Shown here in pieces: positions 1 to 8,105 of a stretch of DNA of 34,564 nt. Position numbers and translations under genes: made by a program. A model generated the notes under the pieces. It did not search any database, was not told the DNA's origin, and saw nothing but the letters and a program-made list of their open reading frames with translations. Position 1 is the stretch's first letter. Each line of letters opens with the position of its first letter. Source of the DNA: Mycobacterium sp. (GTDB lineage Bacteria; Actinomycetota; Actinomycetes; Mycobacteriales; Mycobacteriaceae); contig NZ_JAFBAR010000129.1 of NCBI RefSeq assembly GCF_019247635.1, positions 1 through 34,564 of the forward strand. Reading direction: 5' to 3'.

Positions 1-2
1 TA

Positions 3-485
3 CTCGCGTCAGGAGCCACCGACGTCAAGCAGTTGTCTGACCTACAGCACGAATTGGAGACTCTGCAGCGCCGGCAGACCAGCCTGGAGGATTCCCTGCT
101 GGAGGTGATGGAACGTCGCGAGGAGCTCCAGGCGCAGCAGGCCGTCGAGTCAAGAACGATCGAGGCGCTGCAAGCCGATCTGGCCAGCGCCCAGCAGGCG
201 CTCGACGCCGCGCTCGCCGAGATCGATGAAGCCCGCGACCAACATTCGTCGCGGCGCGATGTGCTGACCGCGACGTTAGACCCCGACCTGTCGGCGATCT
301 ATGAACGACAACGCGCCAAGGGAGGGCCCGGCGCAGGGCCGTTGCAGGGGCATCGGTGTGGCGCCTGCCGTATTGAGATTGGGCGCGGCGAGCTCGCCCG
401 CATTTCCACGGCCGCCGACGACGACGTCGTGCGATGCCCGGAATGCGGTGCAATCCTGTTGCGGGTCAAGGGCTTCGAGCAGTGA
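3..485 (+). CDS. Zinc-ribbon coiled-coil protein (Rv2229c-like), 5' end missing
   Basis: The reading frame is already open at base 3, so the true start lies before the window; a TTG at 33 could be miscalled as the start, but the codons before it match the family as I remember it (a GATDVKQL segment). About the first 110 visible residues are a heptad-rich coiled coil full of Glu, Gln, Leu and Arg. The C-terminus is a four-cysteine zinc ribbon: CGAC near the middle of the tail and CPEC some 30 residues later. The family (DUF164-type zinc ribbon) is widespread in actinobacteria; nucleic-acid binding is proposed from the fold only. The stop codon overlaps the start of the RNase HI gene by four bases (GTGA), so the two are translationally coupled, which hints at a nucleic-acid role. 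Confidence 0.85.
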   Translation, partial: LASGATDVKQLSDLQHELETLQRRQTSLEDSLLEVMERREELQAQQAVESRTIEALQADLASAQQALDAALAEIDEARDQHSSRRDVLTATLDPDLSAIYERQRAKGGPGAGPLQGHRCGACRIEIGRGELARISTAADDDVVRCPECGAILLRVKGFEQ

Positions 486-1606
486 AGGTCATCATCGAAG
501 CCGACGGCGGATCGCGAGGTAACCCCGGGCCGGCCGGATACGGGGCGGTGGTGTGGACCGCCGATCACGAGACCGTGCTGGCGGAGTCCAAGCAATTCAT
601 CGGGCGGGCGACCAACAATGTCGCCGAATACCGTGGCCTGATAGCCGGTCTGGACGACGCGGTGAAACTGGGCGCCACAGAGGCCAGCGTCGTAATGGAT
701 TCCAAGCTGGTGGTGGAGCAGATGGGTGGCCGGTGGAAGGTCAAGCACCCCGATCTGGTGGAGCTGCACGCCCAGGCCCGGACGCTGGTCGCGCAGTTCG
801 AGCGGGTGAGCTACACCTGGGTGCCGCGGGCACGGAACGCGCACGCCGACCGATTGGCCAACGACGCGATGGACGCTGCGGCGCGCGCCACCGGCGGTGG
901 TGACAAGCCCGCCCAGCCCGCCGAGCCCGTGGCCGAACCGGCGAATAGCGTTGTGCAGGAACCGTCGACGGCACCCGGCTGGACAGGTGCGCGCGGCACT
1001 CTGACCCGGATGCTGCTGCTGCGCCACGGGCAGACCGAGTTGTCGGTGCAACGCCGCTATTCGGGTCGGGGCAACCCGGCGCTGAACGAAGTGGGGCGCC
1101 AGCAGGCGCGTGCCGCGGCACGGTATCTGGCGAAGCGCGGCGGAATCGCCGCGGTGATCTCCTCGCCGCTGGAACGGGCCTACCAAACGGCCGCCACCGC
1201 GGCCAAGGCGCTGCGTTTGGACGTGACCGTCGAAAACGACCTGATCGAGACCGACTTCGGCGCCTGGGAAGGGCTGACATTCGCCGAGGCCGCGGAACGC
1301 GATCCCGAGTTGCATCGACGCTGGCTGCGCGACACCAGCACCCCGCCGCCCCGGGGCGAAAGCTTCGACGACGCGCTCCAACGGGTGCTGCGGGCGCGGG
1401 AACGAATCGTCACCGAACGCGAGGGCGAGACGGTGTTGGTGGTTTCGCATGTCACGCCGATCAAGATGCTGCTGCGCCTGGCGCTGGAAGCCGGGCCCGG
1501 CATCCTGTACCGGTTGCATCTCGACCTCGCGTCGTTGAGCATCGCCGAGTTCTATTCCGATGGAGCGTCGTCGGTGCGGCTGGTCAATCAGACCAGTTAT
1601 CTGTGA
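482..1606 (+). CDS. Bifunctional RNase HI / histidine phosphatase fusion (Rv2228c-like)
   Basis: A 374-residue two-domain protein. Residues 1-135 are an RNase HI fold with the four acidic residues D8, E49, D73 and D123 in the expected motifs (EADGGSRGNPGPAGYG, NNVAEYRG, MDSK, HADRLAND). A Pro/Ala linker follows (about 140-172). Residues 175-374 are a histidine phosphatase (CobC/phosphoglycerate-mutase-like) with RHGQTE (H182 the phospho-acceptor) and a late VVSHVTP motif. The M. tuberculosis relative is known to degrade RNA in RNA:DNA hybrids and to have acid phosphatase activity, with an alpha-ribazole-phosphatase-like domain linking it to cobalamin; cobS at the other end of the window is compatible but not evidence. 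I chose GTG 482 because it overlaps the previous stop as GTGA and places the RNase H strand at residue 2; the open frame back to 434 adds residues with no family likeness. Confidence 0.93.
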   Translation: MKVIIEADGGSRGNPGPAGYGAVVWTADHETVLAESKQFIGRATNNVAEYRGLIAGLDDAVKLGATEASVVMDSKLVVEQMGGRWKVKHPDLVELHAQARTLVAQFERVSYTWVPRARNAHADRLANDAMDAAARATGGGDKPAQPAEPVAEPANSVVQEPSTAPGWTGARGTLTRMLLLRHGQTELSVQRRYSGRGNPALNEVGRQQARAAARYLAKRGGIAAVISSPLERAYQTAATAAKALRLDVTVENDLIETDFGAWEGLTFAEAAERDPELHRRWLRDTSTPPPRGESFDDALQRVLRARERIVTEREGETVLVVSHVTPIKMLLRLALEAGPGILYRLHLDLASLSIAEFYSDGASSVRLVNQTSYL

Positions 1607-1710
1607 GGCGAACGACCGCTTACGTCCTCAGGCCAAGCAGCGGGGGCGGATCATGGCGGCCCACATGGCATCCCGGTCGCCGGAGTCGACGCGTTTGTGC
1701 CAACGGTCCA

Positions 1711-1905
1711 TCAGCGCGACAGCGTGATCGCCTGCTCCGGGCAGCTCTGCTCACCGATGACGGCCTGCGCCTCGAGCGCGGCGGTGACGTCGTCGACGAG
1801 TACGACGCAGTGCCCGACGTCGTCAGCGTCGAAGACCTCGGGTGCCAAGGTGTAGCAGCGCCCGTGCCCGGTGCAGAGGTCGGCGTCTACGGCCACGCGG
1901 GTCAC
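1711..1905 (-). CDS. 3Fe-4S-type ferredoxin, partner of the adjacent P450
   Basis: A 64-residue ferredoxin. The cluster ligands read C11-x2-H14-x2-C17 and C55-Pro, with His where bacterial 4Fe-4S ferredoxins have the second Cys; this pattern is typical of the P450-linked [3Fe-4S] ferredoxins of mycobacteria and streptomycetes, which pass electrons from a reductase to the P450. One more Cys (C33) is present. The start is GTG at 1905, and the four-base GTGA overlap with the P450 stop codon shows the two are one transcription unit. No ferredoxin reductase lies nearby, so it must use one encoded elsewhere. Confidence 0.9.
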   Translation of the reverse strand: MTRVAVDADLCTGHGRCYTLAPEVFDADDVGHCVVLVDDVTAALEAQAVIGEQSCPEQAITLSR

Positions 1906-3080
1906 GTGGCCACCGGGAAGACCAGCGGCAAAGCCTCGACCGACCGCAACGCGGCGGTGTAGGTCAGCTGGGTGCCGGGCTTGATCTCGTAATCTGGTAT
2001 GCGCGTGTGGAATTCACGCAACGCGACCCGCAGCTCCATGCGGGCCAGATGGGAGCCGAGGCAGCGGTGCGGGCCCCCGCCGAACGCGCGGTGCCGATTC
2101 GGGCTGCGAGTGAAGTCCACCAGCTCCGGGTCGGGGAACTCGGCCGGGTCGGTGTTGGCCGCTCCGAGCAACGGGCTGACCCGTTCGCCCTTGCTGATCG
2201 GGCAGCCTCCCACCTCGACGTCCTGCATGGCGACCCGCGCCACGCCCGGTACCGGCGTCTCCCAGCGCAACAATTCCTCGATCGCGTGCGGCAGAATTTC
2301 TGGCTGCTCGATCAGCTGATGACGATGGTCGGGGTGTCGCGCCAGGTACACGAAGAAACAGTCCAGCGAGTCGGTGACGGTGTCCAGGCCCGCGATCAAG
2401 AACAGGAAGCAGATGTCGAGCAGCTCCTCGCGCGACAGGGGCCGACTCTCACTGTCTACCTTCGCCGCGATCATTGCCGACAACACGTCGTCGCGGGGGC
2501 TGGCTATGTGGTCGTCGATGGCGCGGTCGAAATAGTCGTAGATCTCTTGCGCGACGGACGCCGAGGCGTCGTGGCGCTTGTCGTAACCAGTGGCGCCCTC
2601 CGGGCGGATCACGCCGTCCTTCCATTCCAGGAATTTGTCGAGGTCTTCCAGCGGAAGGCCCAACAGCTGCAGGAAGACGGTGCACGGCAGGGGCACCGCG
2701 AACTCTTCGTGAAAGTCGCATTCGCCGCGATCGGCGAAGCGGTCGATCATCTCGTTCACCAGCTCGGCGACGCGGGGTTCACGCCTGGCCATCTCCCGCG
2801 GGGTGAACAGCGGATCCAGGATGCGGCGGTATTTCGCGTGCTCAGGCGGGTCGACCTGCAAGGGAATGAGCGGCCGGATGTTGCCGAGGTCGACCGCGTC
2901 CATGTTGGACGAGAACAGCTCGGTGTGCTTGAGTGCCATCTCGATATCGGTGAGCCGGCTCAACACCACCGTCTGCGGCGCTCGGAACACCGGAGTCGAC
3001 TCACGCAATGCTTTGTACATCGGTTGCGGTTCGGCGAGGCCCATCACCGCCTGATCGACGAAGGAATCGGCGTCTGTCAT
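1902..3080 (-). CDS. Cytochrome P450 monooxygenase
   Basis: A 392-residue soluble bacterial P450, the usual length for the class. Landmarks: I-helix AGLDT at 230-234 (oxygen-binding groove), K-helix E269-L-L-R272, and the haem loop FGGGPHRCLG with the axial thiolate C340. No N-terminal membrane anchor. ATG 3080 is the natural start. It is followed by its own ferredoxin with a four-base overlap. I cannot name the CYP family or substrate; it resembles the mycobacterial CYP families that travel with a small ferredoxin. In M. tuberculosis, as I remember it, this slot between the RNase H gene and rnpB holds a different gene (Rv2227), so this pair is probably a lineage-specific replacement or insertion. 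Confidence 0.93.
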   Translation of the reverse strand: MTDADSFVDQAVMGLAEPQPMYKALRESTPVFRAPQTVVLSRLTDIEMALKHTELFSSNMDAVDLGNIRPLIPLQVDPPEHAKYRRILDPLFTPREMARREPRVAELVNEMIDRFADRGECDFHEEFAVPLPCTVFLQLLGLPLEDLDKFLEWKDGVIRPEGATGYDKRHDASASVAQEIYDYFDRAIDDHIASPRDDVLSAMIAAKVDSESRPLSREELLDICFLFLIAGLDTVTDSLDCFFVYLARHPDHRHQLIEQPEILPHAIEELLRWETPVPGVARVAMQDVEVGGCPISKGERVSPLLGAANTDPAEFPDPELVDFTRSPNRHRAFGGGPHRCLGSHLARMELRVALREFHTRIPDYEIKPGTQLTYTAALRSVEALPLVFPVAT

Positions 3081-3129
3081 CTGGCCAGATTGACACCAAG
3101 GTGCTCAATTGGGCAATGGTGAAGGTGGC

Positions 3130-3187
3130 CGAGCAGACGCAAAAGCACCCAAACGGGGGCGTTATCGGGTGCTTTTGCGTCTGCTCG
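3130..3187. repeat. 21-bp perfect inverted repeat (hairpin) before rnpB
   Basis: Left arm 3130-3150 and right arm 3167-3187 are exact reverse complements (core GCAGACGCAAAAGCACCC and its complement) separated by a 16-base spacer. There is no U-tract on either strand immediately after it and no gene ends here, so it is not an ordinary terminator of a neighbour. The arm sequence GCAGACGCAAAA resembles a palindromic intergenic motif that I remember seeing many times in mycobacterial genomes; that memory is unverified. The right arm reaches to within 14 bases of the rnpB -10 and therefore covers its -35 zone. Confidence 0.85.
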
Positions 3188-3200
3188 CCGAAATAACGGG

Positions 3201-3206
3201 TACCGT
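3201..3206 (+). promoter_or_regulatory. Putative rnpB -10 hexamer (TACCGT)
   Basis: TACCGT fits the mycobacterial TANNNT -10 and ends 7 bases before the predicted 5' end of RNase P RNA. The -35 would fall inside the right arm of the inverted repeat (TTGCGT at 3175-3180 with a long 20-base spacer, or a less similar hexamer at 17-18). Confidence 0.55.
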
Positions 3207-3212
3207 GTTCGT

Positions 3213-3629
<417 letters not shown>

Positions 3630-3630
3630 C

Positions 3631-5244
3631 TCAGCGGGTTTTGCGCACTGCTTTGTCGAGTTTGCGCAGGGCGGCGGCGACCTGCTGGCGGCAACTTTCG
3701 GCCAGGTCGGCCTCCCGTTGGAAGAGCACGCCGTAGGTGAAGGTGTCCTCGCCCGCGGCATGTGCGGCTTCGGTCTGTTGAATCAGATGCTCGCGGCTGA
3801 CGACGCTGTCCTGGTGGTCACCGAGCAGCACCTGGATGGCCTTGGCCCGCTCCGCGACCTCCTTGGCCCCGGTTGCTGACGCGGTGTAGCGGAGTCGCTT
3901 GGCGCGCTTACGGATCCGGTGCAGCGCCTCGTCGTGATCCGGCACGTCCGGCTGAGCCTCTTCTTCAGTCTGTTCGGTCTCCGCTGAGGCTGTGCGTTCC
4001 CCGCTGCCTTCCCCAGTGCCTTCTGTGCCTTCTGCTTCGGCCGCCTTTGCCGCCTTAGCCGCCTTGCGTACCTTCTTGTAGGCCGTATCGATGGTCACCT
4101 GCGTCTGCTCGTCATGTTCTGTCGCGACGGGAATTTCGGCCACCATCGCGTCGAGGGCGTCGAGCAGGCGGAAGTATCGCTGCGACCGCATCGCGACCAT
4201 CGACCGCCGCCAGCCGCTCTGATAGCGGCGGTGGGCGCCGGCGACCAGACGTTCACGCACCGGCCCGCGCACCAACTCCGGCGCTAACAGGTCCAACCGG
4301 CGTTGGTAGCGCTCGGCCAGCACCTCGGCGTCGCGCGCCACGCCCAAGATGCCTGCGAGCTCACGCAGTTCGTCGAGCACCCACGCGCTTTCGGCTGCCC
4401 CGAACGAATCCTGCGAGTCGCGCAGCAGGCTGCGGATCTTGCGGGTGGTGACCCGCATCTGGTGCACTGCGTCGTCGGCGTTGGCGCGCACCGCACGATC
4501 CCACACCAGGAGTTCGTCGACCTGCTCGGCCACCGCGCGGTGTACCGGATCGGCCGGTGCCTGGGCGCCGTTGGGCCGCAACGTCGTACCGAGGACCCGG
4601 GCCAGCTTGGAGCCGTGCCCGGCGGGGGCCGCGCCGGCGTCGAACAGCCGGTTGCTCAGCCGGTCCAGCAGCTCGTTATCGGCAGTCCCGTTGGTCGCGA
4701 CGAGCTCCAGTTCCCATTCGCGCCATTGTTGTTCGGCGAGGCTGGAGTCCGGCTCCTCGGAGACATCCGCCCCGGCGCCCGACCACGCCGTGACATGGTC
4801 ATTGCAGAACTCCGCCAGTGCGCCGCCCTGGACGCCGTACAGCAGGTGGACTTCACGCTTGGTGCTGATGCGCGCGACAGGCCCGACCGGGCGATCGCGA
4901 ACAATGGCCAGCACCACATCGAGCAGCTCGCGGGGAACGGCGCTGGTCGCCGGTGACGCGTTCAAAGGCATCCGGATCTCGGTGCGCGCGTCGTAGCCGG
5001 CGGGCAACTTCAGGTGCCAACCGGCGTCGGTCCCGCCGGTGCGGCGACGCAAGGTGATCTTGTTGCGTGCCAGGTCTTGGTTCGGTGTATCGAAGTAAGT
5101 CGCGTCCAGGGTTTGGGTCGGCGACTTCTCCACCCGAGCCACCGCGGCGATGCCTTCGAACGACGGCGACACCGTGGACTCGACCACATCGAACTTGCGC
5201 TCGACCTCGAGGTGTCGCGACGTCTTTGGCGCTTGTGCAGGCAT
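3631..5244 (-). CDS. CYTH and CHAD domain protein (Rv2226-like)
   Basis: A 537-residue protein. The N-terminal CYTH (triphosphate tunnel metalloenzyme) domain opens with the signature E13-x-E15-x-K17 (LEVERKF) and runs to about residue 200; such domains bind triphosphates or polyphosphate with divalent metals. From about 225 to the end is a CHAD domain, an alpha-helical polyphosphate-binding module rich in His, Lys and Arg (for example HQMRVTTRKIRSLLRD and ALHRIRKRAKRLRY). Between about 390 and 445 it is interrupted by a Lys/Ala then Glu/Thr/Gly-rich low-complexity insert. ATG 5244 has a good GGAGAGAG ribosome site. Role in polyphosphate metabolism is inferred from the family. It lies downstream of panB on the same strand with a 154-base gap, so it may have its own promoter. 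Confidence 0.92.
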   Translation of the reverse strand: MPAQAPKTSRHLEVERKFDVVESTVSPSFEGIAAVARVEKSPTQTLDATYFDTPNQDLARNKITLRRRTGGTDAGWHLKLPAGYDARTEIRMPLNASPATSAVPRELLDVVLAIVRDRPVGPVARISTKREVHLLYGVQGGALAEFCNDHVTAWSGAGADVSEEPDSSLAEQQWREWELELVATNGTADNELLDRLSNRLFDAGAAPAGHGSKLARVLGTTLRPNGAQAPADPVHRAVAEQVDELLVWDRAVRANADDAVHQMRVTTRKIRSLLRDSQDSFGAAESAWVLDELRELAGILGVARDAEVLAERYQRRLDLLAPELVRGPVRERLVAGAHRRYQSGWRRSMVAMRSQRYFRLLDALDAMVAEIPVATEHDEQTQVTIDTAYKKVRKAAKAAKAAEAEGTEGTGEGSGERTASAETEQTEEEAQPDVPDHDEALHRIRKRAKRLRYTASATGAKEVAERAKAIQVLLGDHQDSVVSREHLIQQTEAAHAAGEDTFTYGVLFQREADLAESCRQQVAAALRKLDKAVRKTR

Positions 5245-5398
5245 TCTCTCTCCGAGGAGCGCGTCGCTCCGATTGTGGGCTGGTCATGGATGGCCACGGT
5301 TAGGCCTCCATAGCGTGCCATATCAAGGTGACGCTGTTCGGAGCAAAGCTCGCCGCGAACGGGCGTGGCGGCAGCCGGCCGCCGTCGCATGCGGTGGT

Positions 5399-6247
5399 TT
5401 AGAAGCAGTGCTCCTCGGCGGGAAACACTCCGCTGGCCACTTCTTCCGCGTATTGCGTTGCAGCGCAGCGTAATTCGGAACCGATGTCGGCGAATCGCTT
5501 GACAAAACGCGCGGTCTTGGCGCCGCTCATCCCGGCCATGTCCTGCCAGACCAACACCTGCCCGTCGCAGTTGGGGCCGGCGCCGATACCGATCGTCGGG
5601 ATGGTCAGTTTGCCGGTGATCTGGGTGGCGAGTTCGGCCGGCACCATCTCCATTACGACGGCAAACGCGCCGGCTTCGGCGACGGCGATCGCGTCGGCGA
5701 TGGTCTGTTCGGCGGCGTCACCGCGGCCCTGCACCTTGAAGCCGCCGAGGGTGTTGACGCTTTGCGGCGTGAAGCCTATGTGCGCCATTACCGGGATGCC
5801 CGCCGCGCTCAGGCAGGCGATCTGGTCGGCGACCCGCTCGCCGCCCTCGAGCTTGACGGCATGCGCGCCGCCTTCCTTCATGAACCGGGTGGCGGCGGCC
5901 AGCGCGGCGGATGGCCCGGCCTCGTAACTGCCGAACGGCAGGTCCGCGACGACCAGCGCGTGCGGCGCCCCCCGGACGACGCCGCGCACCAGTGGGATCA
6001 GCTCGTCGATCGAGACCGGCACGGTGGTTTCGTAGCCATAGACGACATTGGCCGCCGAGTCACCGACCAGCAGCACCGGGATACCGGCGTCGTCGAACAC
6101 CCGCGCGGTCGAATAGTCGTACGCCGTGAGCATGGCCCACTTGTGGCCTTCGGCCTTCCACTTCTGCAGGTGGTGGGTGCGGATTTTAGGCTTGGGCACT
6201 GACGAGCCGGCCCCATACACGTGCTGCTCAGACATCTGCTCAGACAT
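5399..6247 (-). CDS. panB: 3-methyl-2-oxobutanoate hydroxymethyltransferase
   Basis: Ketopantoate hydroxymethyltransferase, first committed step of pantothenate/CoA synthesis: adds a hydroxymethyl from 5,10-methylene-THF to alpha-ketoisovalerate. The 282-residue protein shows the family motifs LTAYDYSTARVFDDAG, LLVGDSAANVVYGYETT, VVADLPFGSYE, AVKLEGGE, HIGFTPQSVNTLGGF and VMEMVPAELA. The frame stays open upstream to 6634, but likeness to PanB starts only at the MSEQ segment. Candidate ATGs are 6250, 6247 and 6235; an AGGG lies at a usable distance before 6247/6250 but not before 6235, so 6247 is preferred. The first four codons MSEQ are duplicated by a 12-bp tandem repeat. Confidence 0.95.
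   Translation of the reverse strand: MSEQMSEQHVYGAGSSVPKPKIRTHHLQKWKAEGHKWAMLTAYDYSTARVFDDAGIPVLLVGDSAANVVYGYETTVPVSIDELIPLVRGVVRGAPHALVVADLPFGSYEAGPSAALAAATRFMKEGGAHAVKLEGGERVADQIACLSAAGIPVMAHIGFTPQSVNTLGGFKVQGRGDAAEQTIADAIAVAEAGAFAVVMEMVPAELATQITGKLTIPTIGIGAGPNCDGQVLVWQDMAGMSGAKTARFVKRFADIGSELRCAATQYAEEVASGVFPAEEHCF
6224..6247 (-). repeat. 12-bp tandem duplication at the panB start
   Basis: Bases 6224-6235 and 6236-6247 are identical (CTGCTCAGACAT on the plus strand). On the coding strand this doubles ATG TCT GAG CAG, giving MSEQMSEQ and two equivalent initiation codons. Confidence 0.9.
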
Positions 6248-6443
6248 CATTGTCCCTAATGGTTTGGTCGGGTCGATCCTCGTGGCCATACAGGTCCCCG
6301 GGTTCGTCTGACCCTGACATTCTGCCATTTCTCCGGCGCAGATGCATCCGCCGGGCGCTGTGACACACGCCATCCTGCTGGTAGCCGCGCGCCATGCGGC
6401 CGTCGACCGACAGGGTGGTGCCTCTCTGGCAGCATAGGTTGCC

Positions 6444-8000
6444 ATGTGTCTGTCTCGCCGCGACAAGATCGCGCGCATGCTGCGGATCTGCACCGCGATC
6501 GCGACTGTGGCGTTGGTTCTCACCGGCTGTGTACGTGTCGTAGCCGGGCGCGCCGTGATGACCGAGCCGCGGGTGGGCCAGCCCGTGAAGTGGTCGGAGT
6601 GTCGCCCCCTCGGCGGCGGCGCGAAGATCCCCAACGGCGCGCAGTGCGGCAGGATTGCCGTACCGATCGACTACAACAGTCCGGACGGAAACGTGGCGGC
6701 GCTGGCGATGATTCGCTTTCCGGCGACGGGAGACAAAATCGGCTCGCTCGTCATCAACCCGGGCGGCCCCGGCGAATCCGGCATCGAGGCCGCCCTGAGT
6801 CTGGTTCAGACGCTGCCGAAGCGCGTCCGCGAACGCTTTGACCTGGTCGGCTTCGACCCCCGTGGCGTCGCGTCTTCACGGCCGGCGATCTGGTGTAACT
6901 CCGACGCCGACAACGACCGGCTGCGCACCGAACCCGGTGTCGACTACAGCCCGGCGGGTGTGGCGCACATGGAGGACGAGACCAAGCAGTTCGTCGAACG
7001 TTGTCTGCACAAGATGGGCAAGACCTTCCTGGAAAACGTCGGCACGGTCAACGTGGCCAAGGACCTCGATGCCATCCGCGCGGCCCTGGGCGAGGACAAA
7101 CTGACCTACTTGGGTTATTCGTACGGCACCCGGATCGGCTCCGCCTACGCCGAGGCCTACCCGAAGAACGTGCGGGCCATGATTCTCGACGGCGCCGTCG
7201 ATCCCAATGCCGATCCGATCGAGGCGGATCTGCGCCAGGCCAAGGGTTTTCAGGATGCGTTCAACGACTACGCCACCGACTGCGCGAAGAGTCCGAGCTG
7301 CCCGCTGGGCACCGACCCGTCCAAAGCCGTCGAGGTCTACCACAGCCTGGTCGATCCGCTGGTCGACCCGAACAATCTTCAGGTCGGCCGGCCGGTGCCC
7401 ACTACCGACAAGCGTGGGCTGAGCTACGCCGACGCGATCGTGGGCACCATCATGGCGCTGTACTCGCCGAACCTGTGGCGCCACCTGACCGACGGGCTGA
7501 CGGAGCTGACCGACCACCGCGGGGACACGCTGCTCGCCCTGGCCGACATGTACATGCGGCGCGACTCGAAGGGTCACTACACCAATGCGACCGACGCGCG
7601 GGTGGCTATCAATTGTGTTGACCAGCCGCCGATTACGGACCGGGCCAAGGTCATCGACGAGGACCGCCGCTCACGGGAGGTCGCGCCCTTCATGAGCTAT
7701 GGACAGTTCACCGGCGACGCGCCGTTGGGTACCTGCGCGTTCTGGCCGGTACCGCCGACCAGCACGCCGCATACCGTGTCGGCGCCCGGTTTGGCGCCGA
7801 TGATCGTGGTGTCGACCACCCATGATCCGGCCACGCCGTACCAGGCCGGGGTCGATCTGGCCGGCCAGCTCAAGGGCTCGCTGCTCACCTTCGACGGGAC
7901 CCAGCACACGGTGGTCTTCCAGGGCAACAGCTGCATTGACGACTACGTGACCGATTACCTGATCAACGGCACGACGCCGCCCAGCGGTGCAAAGTGCTGA
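6444..8000 (+). CDS. caeA: Cell-envelope serine protease, lipoprotein (CaeA/Hip1)
   Basis: Alpha/beta-hydrolase serine protease of the Hip1/CaeA type, which in M. tuberculosis is envelope-attached, cleaves GroEL2 and tempers host responses. 518 residues. A signal sequence ends in the lipobox L26-T27-G28-C29, so the mature protein is probably a lipoprotein. Catalytic triad by alignment from memory: S226 in GYSYG, D461 in THDPATPY, H488 in GTQHTVVF. The oxyanion-type segment NPGGPGESG and the FDPRGV motif are intact. ATG 6444 is used by analogy with the relative; ATG 6477 would give a shorter signal peptide that still holds the lipobox. Divergent from panB (196-base gap) and followed after about 105 bases by a paralogue. 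Confidence 0.94.
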   Translation: MCLSRRDKIARMLRICTAIATVALVLTGCVRVVAGRAVMTEPRVGQPVKWSECRPLGGGAKIPNGAQCGRIAVPIDYNSPDGNVAALAMIRFPATGDKIGSLVINPGGPGESGIEAALSLVQTLPKRVRERFDLVGFDPRGVASSRPAIWCNSDADNDRLRTEPGVDYSPAGVAHMEDETKQFVERCLHKMGKTFLENVGTVNVAKDLDAIRAALGEDKLTYLGYSYGTRIGSAYAEAYPKNVRAMILDGAVDPNADPIEADLRQAKGFQDAFNDYATDCAKSPSCPLGTDPSKAVEVYHSLVDPLVDPNNLQVGRPVPTTDKRGLSYADAIVGTIMALYSPNLWRHLTDGLTELTDHRGDTLLALADMYMRRDSKGHYTNATDARVAINCVDQPPITDRAKVIDEDRRSREVAPFMSYGQFTGDAPLGTCAFWPVPPTSTPHTVSAPGLAPMIVVSTTHDPATPYQAGVDLAGQLKGSLLTFDGTQHTVVFQGNSCIDDYVTDYLINGTTPPSGAKC

Positions 8001-8105
8001 CCGGGGCCGGCGGCGCCGGGATTGCGGTCGCGGCACCGTCCGGCCACCGATGAGAGACCAAGGCGTGACCTTTTCGCGCTGTCACGGGTATTCGATAGTG
8101 CGACG

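Larger units (their letters stand above)
3081..3212. promoter_or_regulatory. Intergenic region between the divergent P450 operon and rnpB
   Basis: This 132-base gap must hold the P450 promoter (minus) and the rnpB promoter (plus). The centre is occupied by a long inverted repeat annotated separately. I see no clear Shine-Dalgarno before the P450 ATG. Small open frames here (for instance on the plus strand around 3008-3303) run through rnpB and are not believable genes. Confidence 0.5.

Noticed and set aside
299..1519. Minus-strand open frame of 406 codons opposite the RNase HI/phosphatase gene
   Set aside because: Shadow of a clearly recognised fusion; His/Arg/Gln-rich translation typical of antisense high-GC frames.
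1842..3122. Plus-strand open frame of 426 codons across the P450 gene
   Set aside because: It is antisense to a P450 with all its motifs; high GC keeps the frame open. No family motif in the translation.
3130..3187. Inverted repeat as a rho-independent terminator
   Set aside because: No gene ends toward it: the P450 operon reads away from it and rnpB starts after it. Kept as a repeat instead.
6251..6634. N-terminal extension of panB upstream of ATG 6250
   Set aside because: The frame is open, but the extra residues do not resemble PanB and would overlap the start of the divergent protease gene.
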